Below, one piece after another: positions 54,285 to 63,616 of a stretch of DNA of 64,000 nt. This DNA comes from Ferruginibacter sp. (GTDB lineage: Bacteria > Bacteroidota > Bacteroidia > Chitinophagales > Chitinophagaceae): the NCBI GenBank assembly GCA_017983695.1, contig JAGOAX010000012.1:1-64000 (forward strand), in the 5' to 3' direction. A model generated the notes under the pieces. It worked only from the letters and a program-made list of their open reading frames with translations, made no database searches and was not told the DNA's origin. The position numbers and the translations under genes are program-made. Position 1 is the first letter of the stretch; the number at the start of each line of letters is the position of its first letter.

Positions 54285-55916
54285 TTACCAGAATACAGTA
54301 TATAATGCCGCCAGTATACCGCAGATAATAAATGACCCCACAATAAAAGCTGGCGACACTTTAAACAAAGAAGTTTCCATTTCAATTGTATGTGTGTCAG
54401 TTGCTGGCTTTGGTTTTAATAAACTGATGGCGACCATTATTATCACTATGGCAAAAAAAGTAATTGTCATCCGGTCTAAAAATGGATAATTGGGGAAGGC
54501 ACCTTTTGTCCATGCCGGCAAAAATTTTAATACTGTTGAAATAGGCACGGTTAATAATGCACCGGCCAAACCTGCAGCTGCAGTTGTTTTTTTCCAGAAC
54601 ATACCTAAAAGAAAAATGGCTAATACACCGGGAGAAAAGAAGCCAGCATATTCCTGTATAAACTGGTAGGCCTGGTCTAATGATTTTAACGCCGGTGCTA
54701 CAATGGCGGCAATTAACATGGCAATAATAACAGCCCATCTTCCTGTTAATACCAGTTTTCGTTCACTGGCATCTTTATTAAAATATTTTTTATAAATGTC
54801 TAAAGAAAAAATGGTGGAAATGCTGTTGGCTTTTCCTGCAAGTGATGCCACTATAGCAGCAGTTAACGCAGCAAAAGCAACACCTTTTAATCCGGCCGGT
54901 AATAAATTCATCAGTGTGGGATAAGCATGATCAGGTTTTATAGCACCTGTTGCATCCATCATTTCTTTTTGAAACATCCCATTCTGGTGCATCACATACA
55001 TTGCAATGCCGGGCAGCACGGCTATAACCGGTACCAGCATTTTTAAAAAGGCCGCAAACAAAATTCCTTTACGGGCAGTTTTTAAATCGGCACCCAATGC
55101 CCTTTGTACAATGTATTGATTGCAGCCCCAGTAAGCCAGGTTATTAATAAGCATACCGCCAATTAAAACAGACATGCCCGGCAGCTCCATATAATGCGGA
55201 CTGGATTTATCAAATATCATATGAAAATGATCTGGTGCTTCTTTGCGTAAGATGGAAAGTCCTTTAAAAATATCTTTACCGAAACCAAATTGCTCAGATA
55301 ATAATGTTAGTGCTAAATAAGTAGTGACCAATCCACCAAGAATTAAAACAATCACCTGGAACACATCGGTATAACCAATAACTTTCATGCCGCCCAATGT
55401 TACAATAATAGAAAAGATACTTAACCCAGCAACACACCATCCAAAACTGATTGGTGCAATGGATGATATGGCCAATGAGCCGAGATAAATAATTGAAGTA
55501 AGATTTACAAACACGTAAACCAATAACCATATCACCGCCATAATGGTGCTTACCGTTCCATTATACCGTTTTGCTAAAAACTGCGGCATGGTAAAAATTT
55601 TATTCTTCAAATACATGGGAAGAATAAAAATGGCTACAATAATTAATGTTGCAGCCGCCATCCATTCGTAGGTGGAAATGGCCAGCCCCAATTTAAAACC
55701 TGAGCCACTCATGCCAATAAAATGCTCTGCCGAAATATTAGATGCAATGAGTGAGGCACCAATGGCCCACCAGGTTAAAGAACCTTCTGCAAGGAAAAAA
55801 TCGTGTGAGCCGGAAACAACGGCCTTCCTTTTTTTATAAATATAAATGCCATAAGCCGATACCAGAACGAAGTAAATAAAAAAAACGATGTAGTCTGCCG
55901 GTTGTAGTTTATTCAT
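54285..55916 (-). CDS. Sodium/solute symporter (SSS family, SGLT-like)
   Basis: A 543-residue inner-membrane sodium-coupled transporter with 13-14 predicted helices. The SSS signatures are present: GSHDFFLAEGSLTWWAIGASLIASNISAEHFIGMSG-type sequence near residues 36-73 (helix 1 with sodium/sugar contacts), and the second sodium-symporter region around AALTAAIVASLAGKANSISTIFSLD (about 350-375). SGLT-like members carry hexoses or similar sugars, which would suit import of products from the neighbouring GH92/GH28 enzymes. It follows the lyase-like gene by 55 nt on the same strand. Confidence 0.92.
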   Translation of the reverse strand: MNKLQPADYIVFFIYFVLVSAYGIYIYKKRKAVVSGSHDFFLAEGSLTWWAIGASLIASNISAEHFIGMSGSGFKLGLAISTYEWMAAATLIIVAIFILPMYLKNKIFTMPQFLAKRYNGTVSTIMAVIWLLVYVFVNLTSIIYLGSLAISSIAPISFGWCVAGLSIFSIIVTLGGMKVIGYTDVFQVIVLILGGLVTTYLALTLLSEQFGFGKDIFKGLSILRKEAPDHFHMIFDKSSPHYMELPGMSVLIGGMLINNLAYWGCNQYIVQRALGADLKTARKGILFAAFLKMLVPVIAVLPGIAMYVMHQNGMFQKEMMDATGAIKPDHAYPTLMNLLPAGLKGVAFAALTAAIVASLAGKANSISTIFSLDIYKKYFNKDASERKLVLTGRWAVIIAMLIAAIVAPALKSLDQAYQFIQEYAGFFSPGVLAIFLLGMFWKKTTAAAGLAGALLTVPISTVLKFLPAWTKGAFPNYPFLDRMTITFFAIVIIMVAISLLKPKPATDTHTIEMETSLFKVSPAFIVGSFIICGILAALYTVFW

Positions 55917-55971
55917 CAGCTTATAATTTTTTTACTGCTTAAAAATGTTACTATATAAAAAACATTACAGC

Positions 55972-57753
55972 CTAGCTGAATGTAAGTGTATGATTAAATG
56001 GCGTAACCCCGGTGATAAATATGTGCATGCCTTCTGTTCTTAAACTGCCGAAATGTGTGCTGTATCTTTCGCCTTCCAGGTTTGTAATTTTTTTATGCGC
56101 CATAGCACCCGGTCCAAACCGAATCACATCTCCACCCATTTCATATTCACCAAATTCTTTTTCTAAAAAACTATTCCCATTTTCCGGAGCCGTAACACCA
56201 GTTAGTTTTCCGCCTTCGGCAAAACAAAGTTCAATTGTAACCGGCACGCCTGTTAAACCTTTTACCGAAATATTTAATTCAATAGCTCCGTTTGTTTCAA
56301 CAAACGAAACGCTGGTATCTTGTGTTTTTACATTACTAACAGGCCTGTTTTCAAAATCCATTTTATTCCAAAAGCGGCCATCGGTACTGGGTACTAATTT
56401 ATAATCGCCTTTGTTGTTACGTAAGTTTTTGGGTAAAGGCTGATAATAAGGTGCAGTTAGTTTTTTTTGCAGTACATATTTATTGCCTTCTTTTTTTAAT
56501 CCATCGCTGTAAAAATAACCCAGCCCAAAAAACGAAGTAGACAGGCGCATGTATTTCAAAATAGCATTGCCTTTACGATAAGAAAAAAAATCAGGACTGC
56601 AGGACCGGCCTGATGCAATGATCAGTGGCCAATCCACACCACCAAATAAAGTAGCCGTAGTAGTACCTCTTCTTATCCGCAGTAATTTTGAAGTGGTAAA
56701 TAATTTTTCATAATTATCGGATGGCACTATTTGCTGCGGCAATGCCTGCTGCAATAAACTATTTTCTAAAAAATGAAATAAATCTTTGTTCAATATTTCT
56801 TCCTCAAAGCCTTTTGTATTTTCTATTTGCTTTGCAATGGCTGCAAATTTTTTATTGTTATCTTTTATAGCCATGTAACGGTAATGCAAATAATACCCCA
56901 TCACATTTTTAGGCACCCATTGATCCTGCCTTCTTGAATCTGCTGTTACAATATCGCCATTGGGCTCAATATAGAAATAGGTCATCTCTAAATTTTTTCT
57001 TACATACTCCAGTAATGCAGGCTTATGTAACAATCTTGCCATTGTGATCAAAGAATTATCTTCCACTACTGCATAAATGCTGGCGCTGCGTTCGGGATAA
57101 TGGCCATCAGCATCCATAAAAATTCCTTCGCCTAACCAGTCTTCAATTCTGTCAACATATTTTTTGTTGGGATATAAAGCATTTAATTTTGCCAAAGCTG
57201 CACAAATTACCCAACGGTGATTAGGTGTATGCACACCGCCTGTTGTTAATCCATCACCTGCTTTTTGTAAAAATATTTTTATGGCGTTATTGGTATTTTG
57301 TAATGCAGCAGCATTATCTTTTACCAAAATAAAAGTCGCAGCAGAAAGCAGCTCTACTAAAAAAGCAGTGTCAGGCGGCGATTCTAAATTGGCAATATTT
57401 ACTGTACCATCTGCCGACTGCTGGCTTGCTAATGCACGGGTTAATATTTCAAGTTTGGGAACAATTTGCTGACTGTGATAATACAATGATGATTCAGTAA
57501 CATAAGCAGCAGCTAAGGTTGCAAAGTCTTGTCCTATTTTTCTGCTGAATACAATATTACCTTCTGTTATGGTTTGCAATAATTTTGCCGCTTGCATATC
57601 GTTAGCAGCAACCATCTTTTTTAAAATTTCATTGTCTTTATCTAAAAAGATATTTTTTTGGGTGGCCGCCTGCAATACAAAACCATTAGCCAAAGGTGCC
57701 AGCATTGCCAGCGCACTCATTTTTAAAAAAGATTTTCTTTTAATGGTATTCAT
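55972..57753 (-). CDS. Exported toroid/beta-sandwich protein, polysaccharide-lyase-like
   Basis: Function not established. A 593-residue protein with an N-terminal export signal (about 1-28, KRKSFLKMSALAML, Tat-like but without a true RR pair). Residues about 40-340 look like an (alpha/alpha) toroid with NHRW at about 168-171 and a Tyr/His-bearing strip (DGHYPERSASIYAVVEDNSL). Residues about 350-593 look like beta-sandwich sheets. This resembles heparinase II/III- and chondroitinase-type lyases, in which Asn/His/Tyr/Arg act together, but I cannot assign a family. It sits in a carbohydrate-use gene group between a phosphatase and a sodium/sugar symporter, which supports a role on an acidic polysaccharide. 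Confidence 0.62.
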   Translation of the reverse strand: MNTIKRKSFLKMSALAMLAPLANGFVLQAATQKNIFLDKDNEILKKMVAANDMQAAKLLQTITEGNIVFSRKIGQDFATLAAAYVTESSLYYHSQQIVPKLEILTRALASQQSADGTVNIANLESPPDTAFLVELLSAATFILVKDNAAALQNTNNAIKIFLQKAGDGLTTGGVHTPNHRWVICAALAKLNALYPNKKYVDRIEDWLGEGIFMDADGHYPERSASIYAVVEDNSLITMARLLHKPALLEYVRKNLEMTYFYIEPNGDIVTADSRRQDQWVPKNVMGYYLHYRYMAIKDNNKKFAAIAKQIENTKGFEEEILNKDLFHFLENSLLQQALPQQIVPSDNYEKLFTTSKLLRIRRGTTTATLFGGVDWPLIIASGRSCSPDFFSYRKGNAILKYMRLSTSFFGLGYFYSDGLKKEGNKYVLQKKLTAPYYQPLPKNLRNNKGDYKLVPSTDGRFWNKMDFENRPVSNVKTQDTSVSFVETNGAIELNISVKGLTGVPVTIELCFAEGGKLTGVTAPENGNSFLEKEFGEYEMGGDVIRFGPGAMAHKKITNLEGERYSTHFGSLRTEGMHIFITGVTPFNHTLTFS

Positions 57754-57791
57754 GCAAGATCGTTTTTAAGTTAGAGCCAGGAACAATATTT

Positions 57792-58775
57792 TTATTTATC
57801 AATGATTGTGGTATATATAATTTTACCTGCATCATCAATAGTTTGTACCAGCAATTGTTTTCCCGTAACAGAAAAAATCATAAACCCATATTCCGATGCT
57901 GCCATTTTACTTTCGGGTATTAAACGGGCTGCTGTTTTTTCTGATGCAGCGCCGGAAATAAAATGTTGTGTTTTAGTATCTGCAACCAAATGCTGTAAAC
58001 TATGCTCATGTCCGGCTAGATAAACATCCACACCATATTTATCAAACAAGGGTTTTAATGAGTGGCGAATGGCTTTGGTATCATACGCTTCGGTTCTGCC
58101 GCCACCAGTAAACATAGGATGATGCCCCACAACGATCTTCCATTTTATATTGGGAGACGGATTGCTGAGTTCTTTTGCCATCCATTTTTTTTGTTGTGTA
58201 CTATCTGCTTTTTTAACATTCGGGCCGTATTCAACATTTTTATAAAACTCCGGTATCAATGGATTGGTATCTATAAATAAAATTAAAATTTTGCTTGCAG
58301 TATCACCTGGTACCGGTATTAATTTTGAATAATACCGTGCAGGCATTTTCCACCTGCGGCTTATTTTTGAATACGCCACCTGTGCATCGGGATTCGATTT
58401 ATAATCATGATTGCCCAATACGGGATACCAATCCCATTGTAAAGAAAAAGCGGTATAAATATCTTCGAAAGAATATTTCCATAGCGGATCCCATTCACTG
58501 ATAACACCGCTGGGATAAAAATTATCGCCGGTAGCAATAGTAAACTGCGATTTTATATCAAACGAAGTTTTACCCATTTGTGCTGCTACCTGTTTTTGAT
58601 GATCGGCACCCACACGCCCCCAATCTCCCATGGCAATAAAATTTAAGGCTCCGGGTAATGTTGCAAGTTTATCTGCAGCTGTATAATTAATACTGTCTTT
58701 AATTAAAACCTGTGCAGTAATTGTAAATACAAACAACGTTTTAAAAACAAAAAATATAATCAGTTTCTTTTTCAT
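57792..58775 (-). CDS. Exported metallophosphoesterase, purple acid phosphatase-like
   Basis: A 327-residue exported phosphatase (signal peptide 1-21). The metallophosphatase blocks are in order: GDWGR near residue 51 (Asp), TGDNFYPSG near 92 (Asp, Tyr as in purple acid phosphatases), GNHDY near 136 (Asn, His), GHHPMF near 211 (His), and GHEHS near 248 (His pair). This pattern matches tartrate-resistant acid phosphatase type 5. It probably removes phosphate from phosphomonoesters outside the cytoplasm; with a myo-inositol oxygenase 5 kb upstream on the same strand, phosphorylated inositol is one conceivable substrate, but this is inference. It begins 78 nt after susD, past a hairpin. Confidence 0.88.
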   Translation of the reverse strand: MKKKLIIFFVFKTLFVFTITAQVLIKDSINYTAADKLATLPGALNFIAMGDWGRVGADHQKQVAAQMGKTSFDIKSQFTIATGDNFYPSGVISEWDPLWKYSFEDIYTAFSLQWDWYPVLGNHDYKSNPDAQVAYSKISRRWKMPARYYSKLIPVPGDTASKILILFIDTNPLIPEFYKNVEYGPNVKKADSTQQKKWMAKELSNPSPNIKWKIVVGHHPMFTGGGRTEAYDTKAIRHSLKPLFDKYGVDVYLAGHEHSLQHLVADTKTQHFISGAASEKTAARLIPESKMAASEYGFMIFSVTGKQLLVQTIDDAGKIIYTTIIDK

Positions 58776-58800
58776 TACTTATTTATTCAGGAGTAAATAT

Positions 58801-58828
58801 AAAACCCGAAGTAGAAACCCCGGGTTTT
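58801..58828 (-). terminator. Hairpin downstream of the second susD
   Basis: An 8-bp stem AAAACCCG/CGGGTTTT (58801-58808 with 58821-58828) with 12-nt loop, followed on the minus strand by ATATTT. It lies 26 nt after the susD stop and before the phosphatase gene. Confidence 0.6.
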
Positions 58829-58853
58829 TGTATTCTGCTATAATATGAAAAAA

Positions 58854-60527
58854 TTAATACCCGGGATTTTGAATAAGTTTAGGATTTGTGTTCATTGCCC
58901 CAGTTGGAATTGGAAAAATCCGGCGATATGTATCGGCATTTGTTTTAAAACCATAAGCAGTTTCATATTTGCCAAAGCGTATCATATCGTTTCTGCGCCA
59001 GCACTCCCATGTAAATTCACGTGCCCGCTCTGAATATAAATCATCTAATGTTACAGATGCCCATGCAGGTGAAGTACTGCGGTTACTGCGTACCATGTTT
59101 GTAAGCGAAAGGGCAGTGTGGCCACTTGTTGCTGTACCGCCTCTCAAAATGGCTTCTGCTTTCATTAACAAAATATCTGAATAACGGAAGATTGGTGCAT
59201 CGTTACTTTGGTTGCGGCTGGATGAATTGGCATCGGGTAAAAACTTGATGTTGCGGATACCCATATTCCATGCAATTTCATCGTTACCACAATCGATAGA
59301 GGCAGGTGCCAACCGTGCAGTAATAATGGAATCTATATAAAGCTGATAAGTAATTGCAGCACCTCCATCGGCACCGGCATAAAACTGATCATACCCTTTT
59401 TTGGTGGTACTCACCATCATCGGACTGCCATCAGACCAAAACTGATTGCCCACCAGCCATTGGTTATTTCTGATATCATTGGCATCAGTTTTAAAATAGC
59501 TGTTGTAAAAACTGGATAAAGTTGCTCGGGGTCCGCTGGGCTTTGCATTGATTAAACCATTTCCTGAAGTTTGATTCAGGATGATTTGATTAAATGAATA
59601 GTTGCCCGGTGTGCTTCCTGAATAACGATACTTAATACCTAAGTTGCGGTTTAAATCGTAACGGCCATGAAATAAATAACCATTGCTGGTTGAAGGATCG
59701 TAAGGGATGGCAAAAACAAATTCCTTGAACGCAGGCCCATTTGTAGGAGAAAACTGGTTTAAATAAGTACCTCTTGCTTCTACTGCAAAACTGCCGGAAC
59801 TGATAATTGCATCACAAGCTGCAATAGCTTCATTGTACTTAGGAGTACCTGCATACACTTCTGCATTTAAATATAGCTTAGCTTGTAATGCATGCGCCAT
59901 CCATTTTGTTACTTTACCGTAGGTGCTGCTTCCTGTGGCCGTTTTTAAATAAGGAATTGCTGCTTTTAATTCAGACTCAACAAAACTAAACACCTGTGCC
60001 CTTGTTGCTTTTGCCTGTACACCGGGGCTTGGATAAAGTGTGTCTAAAGGAACATTACCAAACATATCCAGCAGTTCCCAATAAGCAAAGGCCCTTAGTG
60101 TTTTCAATTCCGCAATAGCTGTATTTTTAGAATCGCCTTCGGGAGCACTTTTAAAAATAAACATGGTTTGATTACAAAGACCCACTATTGAATTAGCATC
60201 ATTCCACACTGTGTTTATCCAGCCATGATCTTTGTTCCAGTCATGACGGTGCAGTTGAATATACCCTTGCCCATCAAACCAGTTACCACCATATACAGGC
60301 AGTATAGCTTCATCGGAGCTGATCTCTTGTGCAAACCAGTAAGCCAGTGAATAATGCCCACGGAGGCTGGTATAAATGGTACCCATTACCGATTGAAATT
60401 CGGCATCTGTTTTAGGGAACACAGTTTCTGTATAAAGCGAATTGGGTGTTACCTCAATTTTGTGGCAGGAGCTCATAAATAAGCCAGCTGCAATCACTAT
60501 TATAAATTGTTTCAAATATTTTTTCAT
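58854..60527 (-). CDS. SusD/RagB-family lipoprotein, second copy
   Basis: A 557-residue surface lipoprotein (signal ending LFMSSC). SusD hallmarks: N-terminal YTETVFPKTDAEFQSVMGTIY segment, AYWELLDMFGNVPLDT near residue 150, and the C-terminal signature ERAREFTWECWRRNDMIRFG followed by FPIPTGAMNTNPKLIQNPGY. It binds ligand and closes the partner SusC. It lies 17 nt after the SusC gene, so they are cotranscribed. It resembles the first SusD only in general family features, so the two loci should have different ligands. Confidence 0.95.
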   Translation of the reverse strand: MKKYLKQFIIVIAAGLFMSSCHKIEVTPNSLYTETVFPKTDAEFQSVMGTIYTSLRGHYSLAYWFAQEISSDEAILPVYGGNWFDGQGYIQLHRHDWNKDHGWINTVWNDANSIVGLCNQTMFIFKSAPEGDSKNTAIAELKTLRAFAYWELLDMFGNVPLDTLYPSPGVQAKATRAQVFSFVESELKAAIPYLKTATGSSTYGKVTKWMAHALQAKLYLNAEVYAGTPKYNEAIAACDAIISSGSFAVEARGTYLNQFSPTNGPAFKEFVFAIPYDPSTSNGYLFHGRYDLNRNLGIKYRYSGSTPGNYSFNQIILNQTSGNGLINAKPSGPRATLSSFYNSYFKTDANDIRNNQWLVGNQFWSDGSPMMVSTTKKGYDQFYAGADGGAAITYQLYIDSIITARLAPASIDCGNDEIAWNMGIRNIKFLPDANSSSRNQSNDAPIFRYSDILLMKAEAILRGGTATSGHTALSLTNMVRSNRSTSPAWASVTLDDLYSERAREFTWECWRRNDMIRFGKYETAYGFKTNADTYRRIFPIPTGAMNTNPKLIQNPGY

Positions 60528-60544
60528 AAAATGTTTTTTTTAAA

Positions 60545-63500
60545 TTAAAAACCAACTGATACACCAAAAAGTATGGTACGTGTTTTAGGATAGAAACTGT
60601 TATAGTCAACACCTAATGATGCACCACCCTGGTTTATTTCAGGATCGATACCTTTGTATTTTGTAATTACAAAAAGGTTATTTACAGTAGCATAAAAACG
60701 CAGCATACTGATATAGTCGTTTTTAATATTGAAACGATAACCTAAAGTCGCATTGTCGAATCGCAGGTATGAGCCATCTTCTACATAACGGGATGAAAAG
60801 TTGTTATTTCTTGCATCTGTTCTTTTATCGTCGGCTGCATAAGGACTGATATTTGTTTGTCCACCAGTAACCACATAAGAAAGATCGGCACGGGTGGCAT
60901 TAAATATTTTATTCCCAAGCACACCTCTTACAAAGAAATTAAGATCGAAGTTTTTGTACCGGAAGTTGTTGTTCCATCCAAACATGAGTTTTGCATGTGG
61001 GCTTCCCAGCGGAAAATAATCAGTAACCTGAGTTGGATTAGTTGTTGTTGTTTGGTCTCTCTTTAAAAACAGCGAATTACCAGAGGCATCTTTACCTGCA
61101 TACTGGAATGAATAGAACTGACCTAACGGTCCGCCAACAGCCATAATCTGAAGCCGGCTTCCGGTTGTACCCGGTCCATCTAATTGCGTATACTTTGTTG
61201 AATCTGCATTTACACCGTATTGTGCAGGCCCTTTTAAATCCAGTATCACGTTTTTGTTGGTTGCCAGGTTTAGGCCGGTATTCCAGCTAAAGTTCTTTGT
61301 ATTTACAGCATTCACATTTACACTAAACTCTATACCACGGTTCCTCACCTTACCAACATTAAGCCATAAAAATCCGCTTGGGTCAATTGATTGCGATACG
61401 CTGTAAGGAAATATCATTTCTGAGGTTATTTTTTCATACAGGTCAATAGAACCGGTAATTTTTCCTCTAAGAAATCCATAATCCAACCCAAGGTTTTTGG
61501 TGCCTGTAACTTCCCATTGTAAATCGGGGTTAGATCCCTGAGTAGAGCGGAATGAGGCAGCAAAAACACCGTTATTATAATAAGTACCCGATTTGTTGTA
61601 AAGGCGCTGTGCATTGTAAGCACCTATTCCAAAAGCATTTCCGGTTTCGCCATAGCTCAACCTTAACTTTAAATCACTGATGAAAGATATGTTCTTAATA
61701 AAATCTTCTTCAGAAAGACGCCAGGCAATACTTGCCGCAGGAAAATAACCCCACTCTTTATTTTTACCAAATACAGAACTACCGTCTCTTCTAACAGAAG
61801 CCTGTACCAGAATTTTTTCTTTATAATCGTAATTTAAACGGAAGAAGTCGGAGATAAAATTTGTTTCCTCATAAACAGCACCACCATAATCAACTGCAAA
61901 TCCAGTAACGGTTTGGTAGTTACCAAGCCCCAGATTATTATACCCTGTATAATCGTTTACAAAATTAGTTTGGCTAGATTGTAATCCGTCGTTGTTAGTA
62001 TTTTTTTGCCAGCTATAACCTGCAACTGCTTTAACATTATGCCACCCCAATTTTTTAGCCCATGTTAAATATGATTCCATTGTTTTAGAACTGCTTTGGT
62101 AATAACCTCTGTAAGCAAGACCGTTCGAATAAAAATTACGCAGACTGCGGCCACCACCAGGATCTCCATTGGTATAAAAATTACCTGTGCTGTAGTTTTG
62201 AGAATAATAACTATTGTAATATTCGCCATGCAGCCAGGTACCACGCTGGTAAGCCAGGTTTAAATTGTATGTTAAGTTAAAAGGCAGCTTGGCTTCTACT
62301 GTAAAATTCCCCTGCAATGAACCATACTTAGTATCATCCGCTGCATTTTTAATAATAGATACCGGATTAAAATAACCGGGGTTATTAAAGTTTTCAAAAT
62401 AAGTACCGTTGGTATTATATACCGGCGACATTGGATTAAATTTTACAGCTTGCTGAAACACCATGTTTTGCAAAGGAACATTAGATGATTTACTGTTACT
62501 GCTCATCAGGTTCAGCCCAAAAGTAACTCTGTCGTTTACTGCATGATGCTCTACACTTATTCTGCCAACAACTCTTTCCAGATCACTTTGTAAAATAATA
62601 CCGTCTTTTTTCAGATAGTTAAGGCTTGCACTGTAACTGCTTTTATCTGTACCACCACTAAAAGAAATGTTATGGTTATGCGAAAACGCTGTTTCTTTTT
62701 GTATGGCTTCCATCCAATTGGTATTAGCCCCTTTATCGTCGTTAGCGTTGGGTGTAAAACTATTTTTTTGTGAGTAAGCTCTTAATTCAGCAGCGTCCAT
62801 CAAATCCAGACTGCTGCTTACACTTTCAAAACCAACATACCCGTTATATGCAGCCTGCAGTTTTCCTTTTTTACCTCTTTTGGTAGTAACCATAATAACA
62901 CCGTTAGATGCCCTGTTACCATAGATGGCAGTAGCAGCTGCATCTTTTAAAATGTCCATTGAGGCAATATCATCCGGAGCAACCGCATTAATATCTGCAC
63001 CAGGTATTCCGTCAATTACATAAAATGGTCCACCCGGACTATTAACAGTACTTGCGCCTCTTAATATTACTGCTGCTGGCCGGTTAGGGTCGCCACTTGC
63101 AGTAATATTCAGGCCGGGCACTTTACCTTGTAATAATTGCGCCACATCGCCAATGGCGCCACGGTTTAAATCTTCCGGCTTTACCGTTGTTATTGCAGTG
63201 GTAAGATTACGGCGGGAACTTTTACCATAACCAATAACTACCACATCGGTTAACACTGTTTGCTTATCAGTAAGTACAACTGTGTAGCTGTTGTCGGCGC
63301 CAACTTTTAATTCGGCAGCTTCAAAATTTACAGCGGTAAATACTAATGTGGCACCAGGAGCTACACTAATAGTAAAAGAACCATTAGCAGCAGTAGCTAC
63401 AGCAGTTTTACTGCCTTTTACGGTAACTGTAACATTTGGCACAGGTTCTCCTTTGCCATCTTTTACAACACCGGAAACAGATTTTGTTTGTGCCATTATA

Positions 63501-63574
63501 CTTAATGGCAGCACAAATAAAAGCAACAACATATAGATGCAGCTTTTATGAAGTTTTTGAAATAGCAATCGCAT
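60545..63574 (-). CDS. SusC/RagA-family TonB-dependent transporter, second copy
   Basis: A 1,009-residue outer-membrane transporter. Signal peptide about 1-28 (ends SIMAQ), carboxypeptidase-D-regulatory-like domain about 30-105, TonB-box/plug region with VVVIGYGKSSRRNLTTAITTV about 110-130, NRASNGVIMVTTKRG near 220, and a barrel ending ILFGVSVGF. The start is ATG at 63574. It follows the myo-inositol oxygenase gene by 42 nt and precedes SusD by 17 nt, which makes an operon likely. The ligand is not readable; the neighbours suggest inositol-containing or uronic/mannose-bearing material. Confidence 0.95.
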   Translation of the reverse strand: MRLLFQKLHKSCIYMLLLLFVLPLSIMAQTKSVSGVVKDGKGEPVPNVTVTVKGSKTAVATAANGSFTISVAPGATLVFTAVNFEAAELKVGADNSYTVVLTDKQTVLTDVVVIGYGKSSRRNLTTAITTVKPEDLNRGAIGDVAQLLQGKVPGLNITASGDPNRPAAVILRGASTVNSPGGPFYVIDGIPGADINAVAPDDIASMDILKDAAATAIYGNRASNGVIMVTTKRGKKGKLQAAYNGYVGFESVSSSLDLMDAAELRAYSQKNSFTPNANDDKGANTNWMEAIQKETAFSHNHNISFSGGTDKSSYSASLNYLKKDGIILQSDLERVVGRISVEHHAVNDRVTFGLNLMSSNSKSSNVPLQNMVFQQAVKFNPMSPVYNTNGTYFENFNNPGYFNPVSIIKNAADDTKYGSLQGNFTVEAKLPFNLTYNLNLAYQRGTWLHGEYYNSYYSQNYSTGNFYTNGDPGGGRSLRNFYSNGLAYRGYYQSSSKTMESYLTWAKKLGWHNVKAVAGYSWQKNTNNDGLQSSQTNFVNDYTGYNNLGLGNYQTVTGFAVDYGGAVYEETNFISDFFRLNYDYKEKILVQASVRRDGSSVFGKNKEWGYFPAASIAWRLSEEDFIKNISFISDLKLRLSYGETGNAFGIGAYNAQRLYNKSGTYYNNGVFAASFRSTQGSNPDLQWEVTGTKNLGLDYGFLRGKITGSIDLYEKITSEMIFPYSVSQSIDPSGFLWLNVGKVRNRGIEFSVNVNAVNTKNFSWNTGLNLATNKNVILDLKGPAQYGVNADSTKYTQLDGPGTTGSRLQIMAVGGPLGQFYSFQYAGKDASGNSLFLKRDQTTTTNPTQVTDYFPLGSPHAKLMFGWNNNFRYKNFDLNFFVRGVLGNKIFNATRADLSYVVTGGQTNISPYAADDKRTDARNNNFSSRYVEDGSYLRFDNATLGYRFNIKNDYISMLRFYATVNNLFVITKYKGIDPEINQGGASLGVDYNSFYPKTRTILFGVSVGF

Positions 63575-63616
63575 AATGCAAGTTTTGGTTATTTTTTAAA
63601 TGGTTAATACAGGTAT

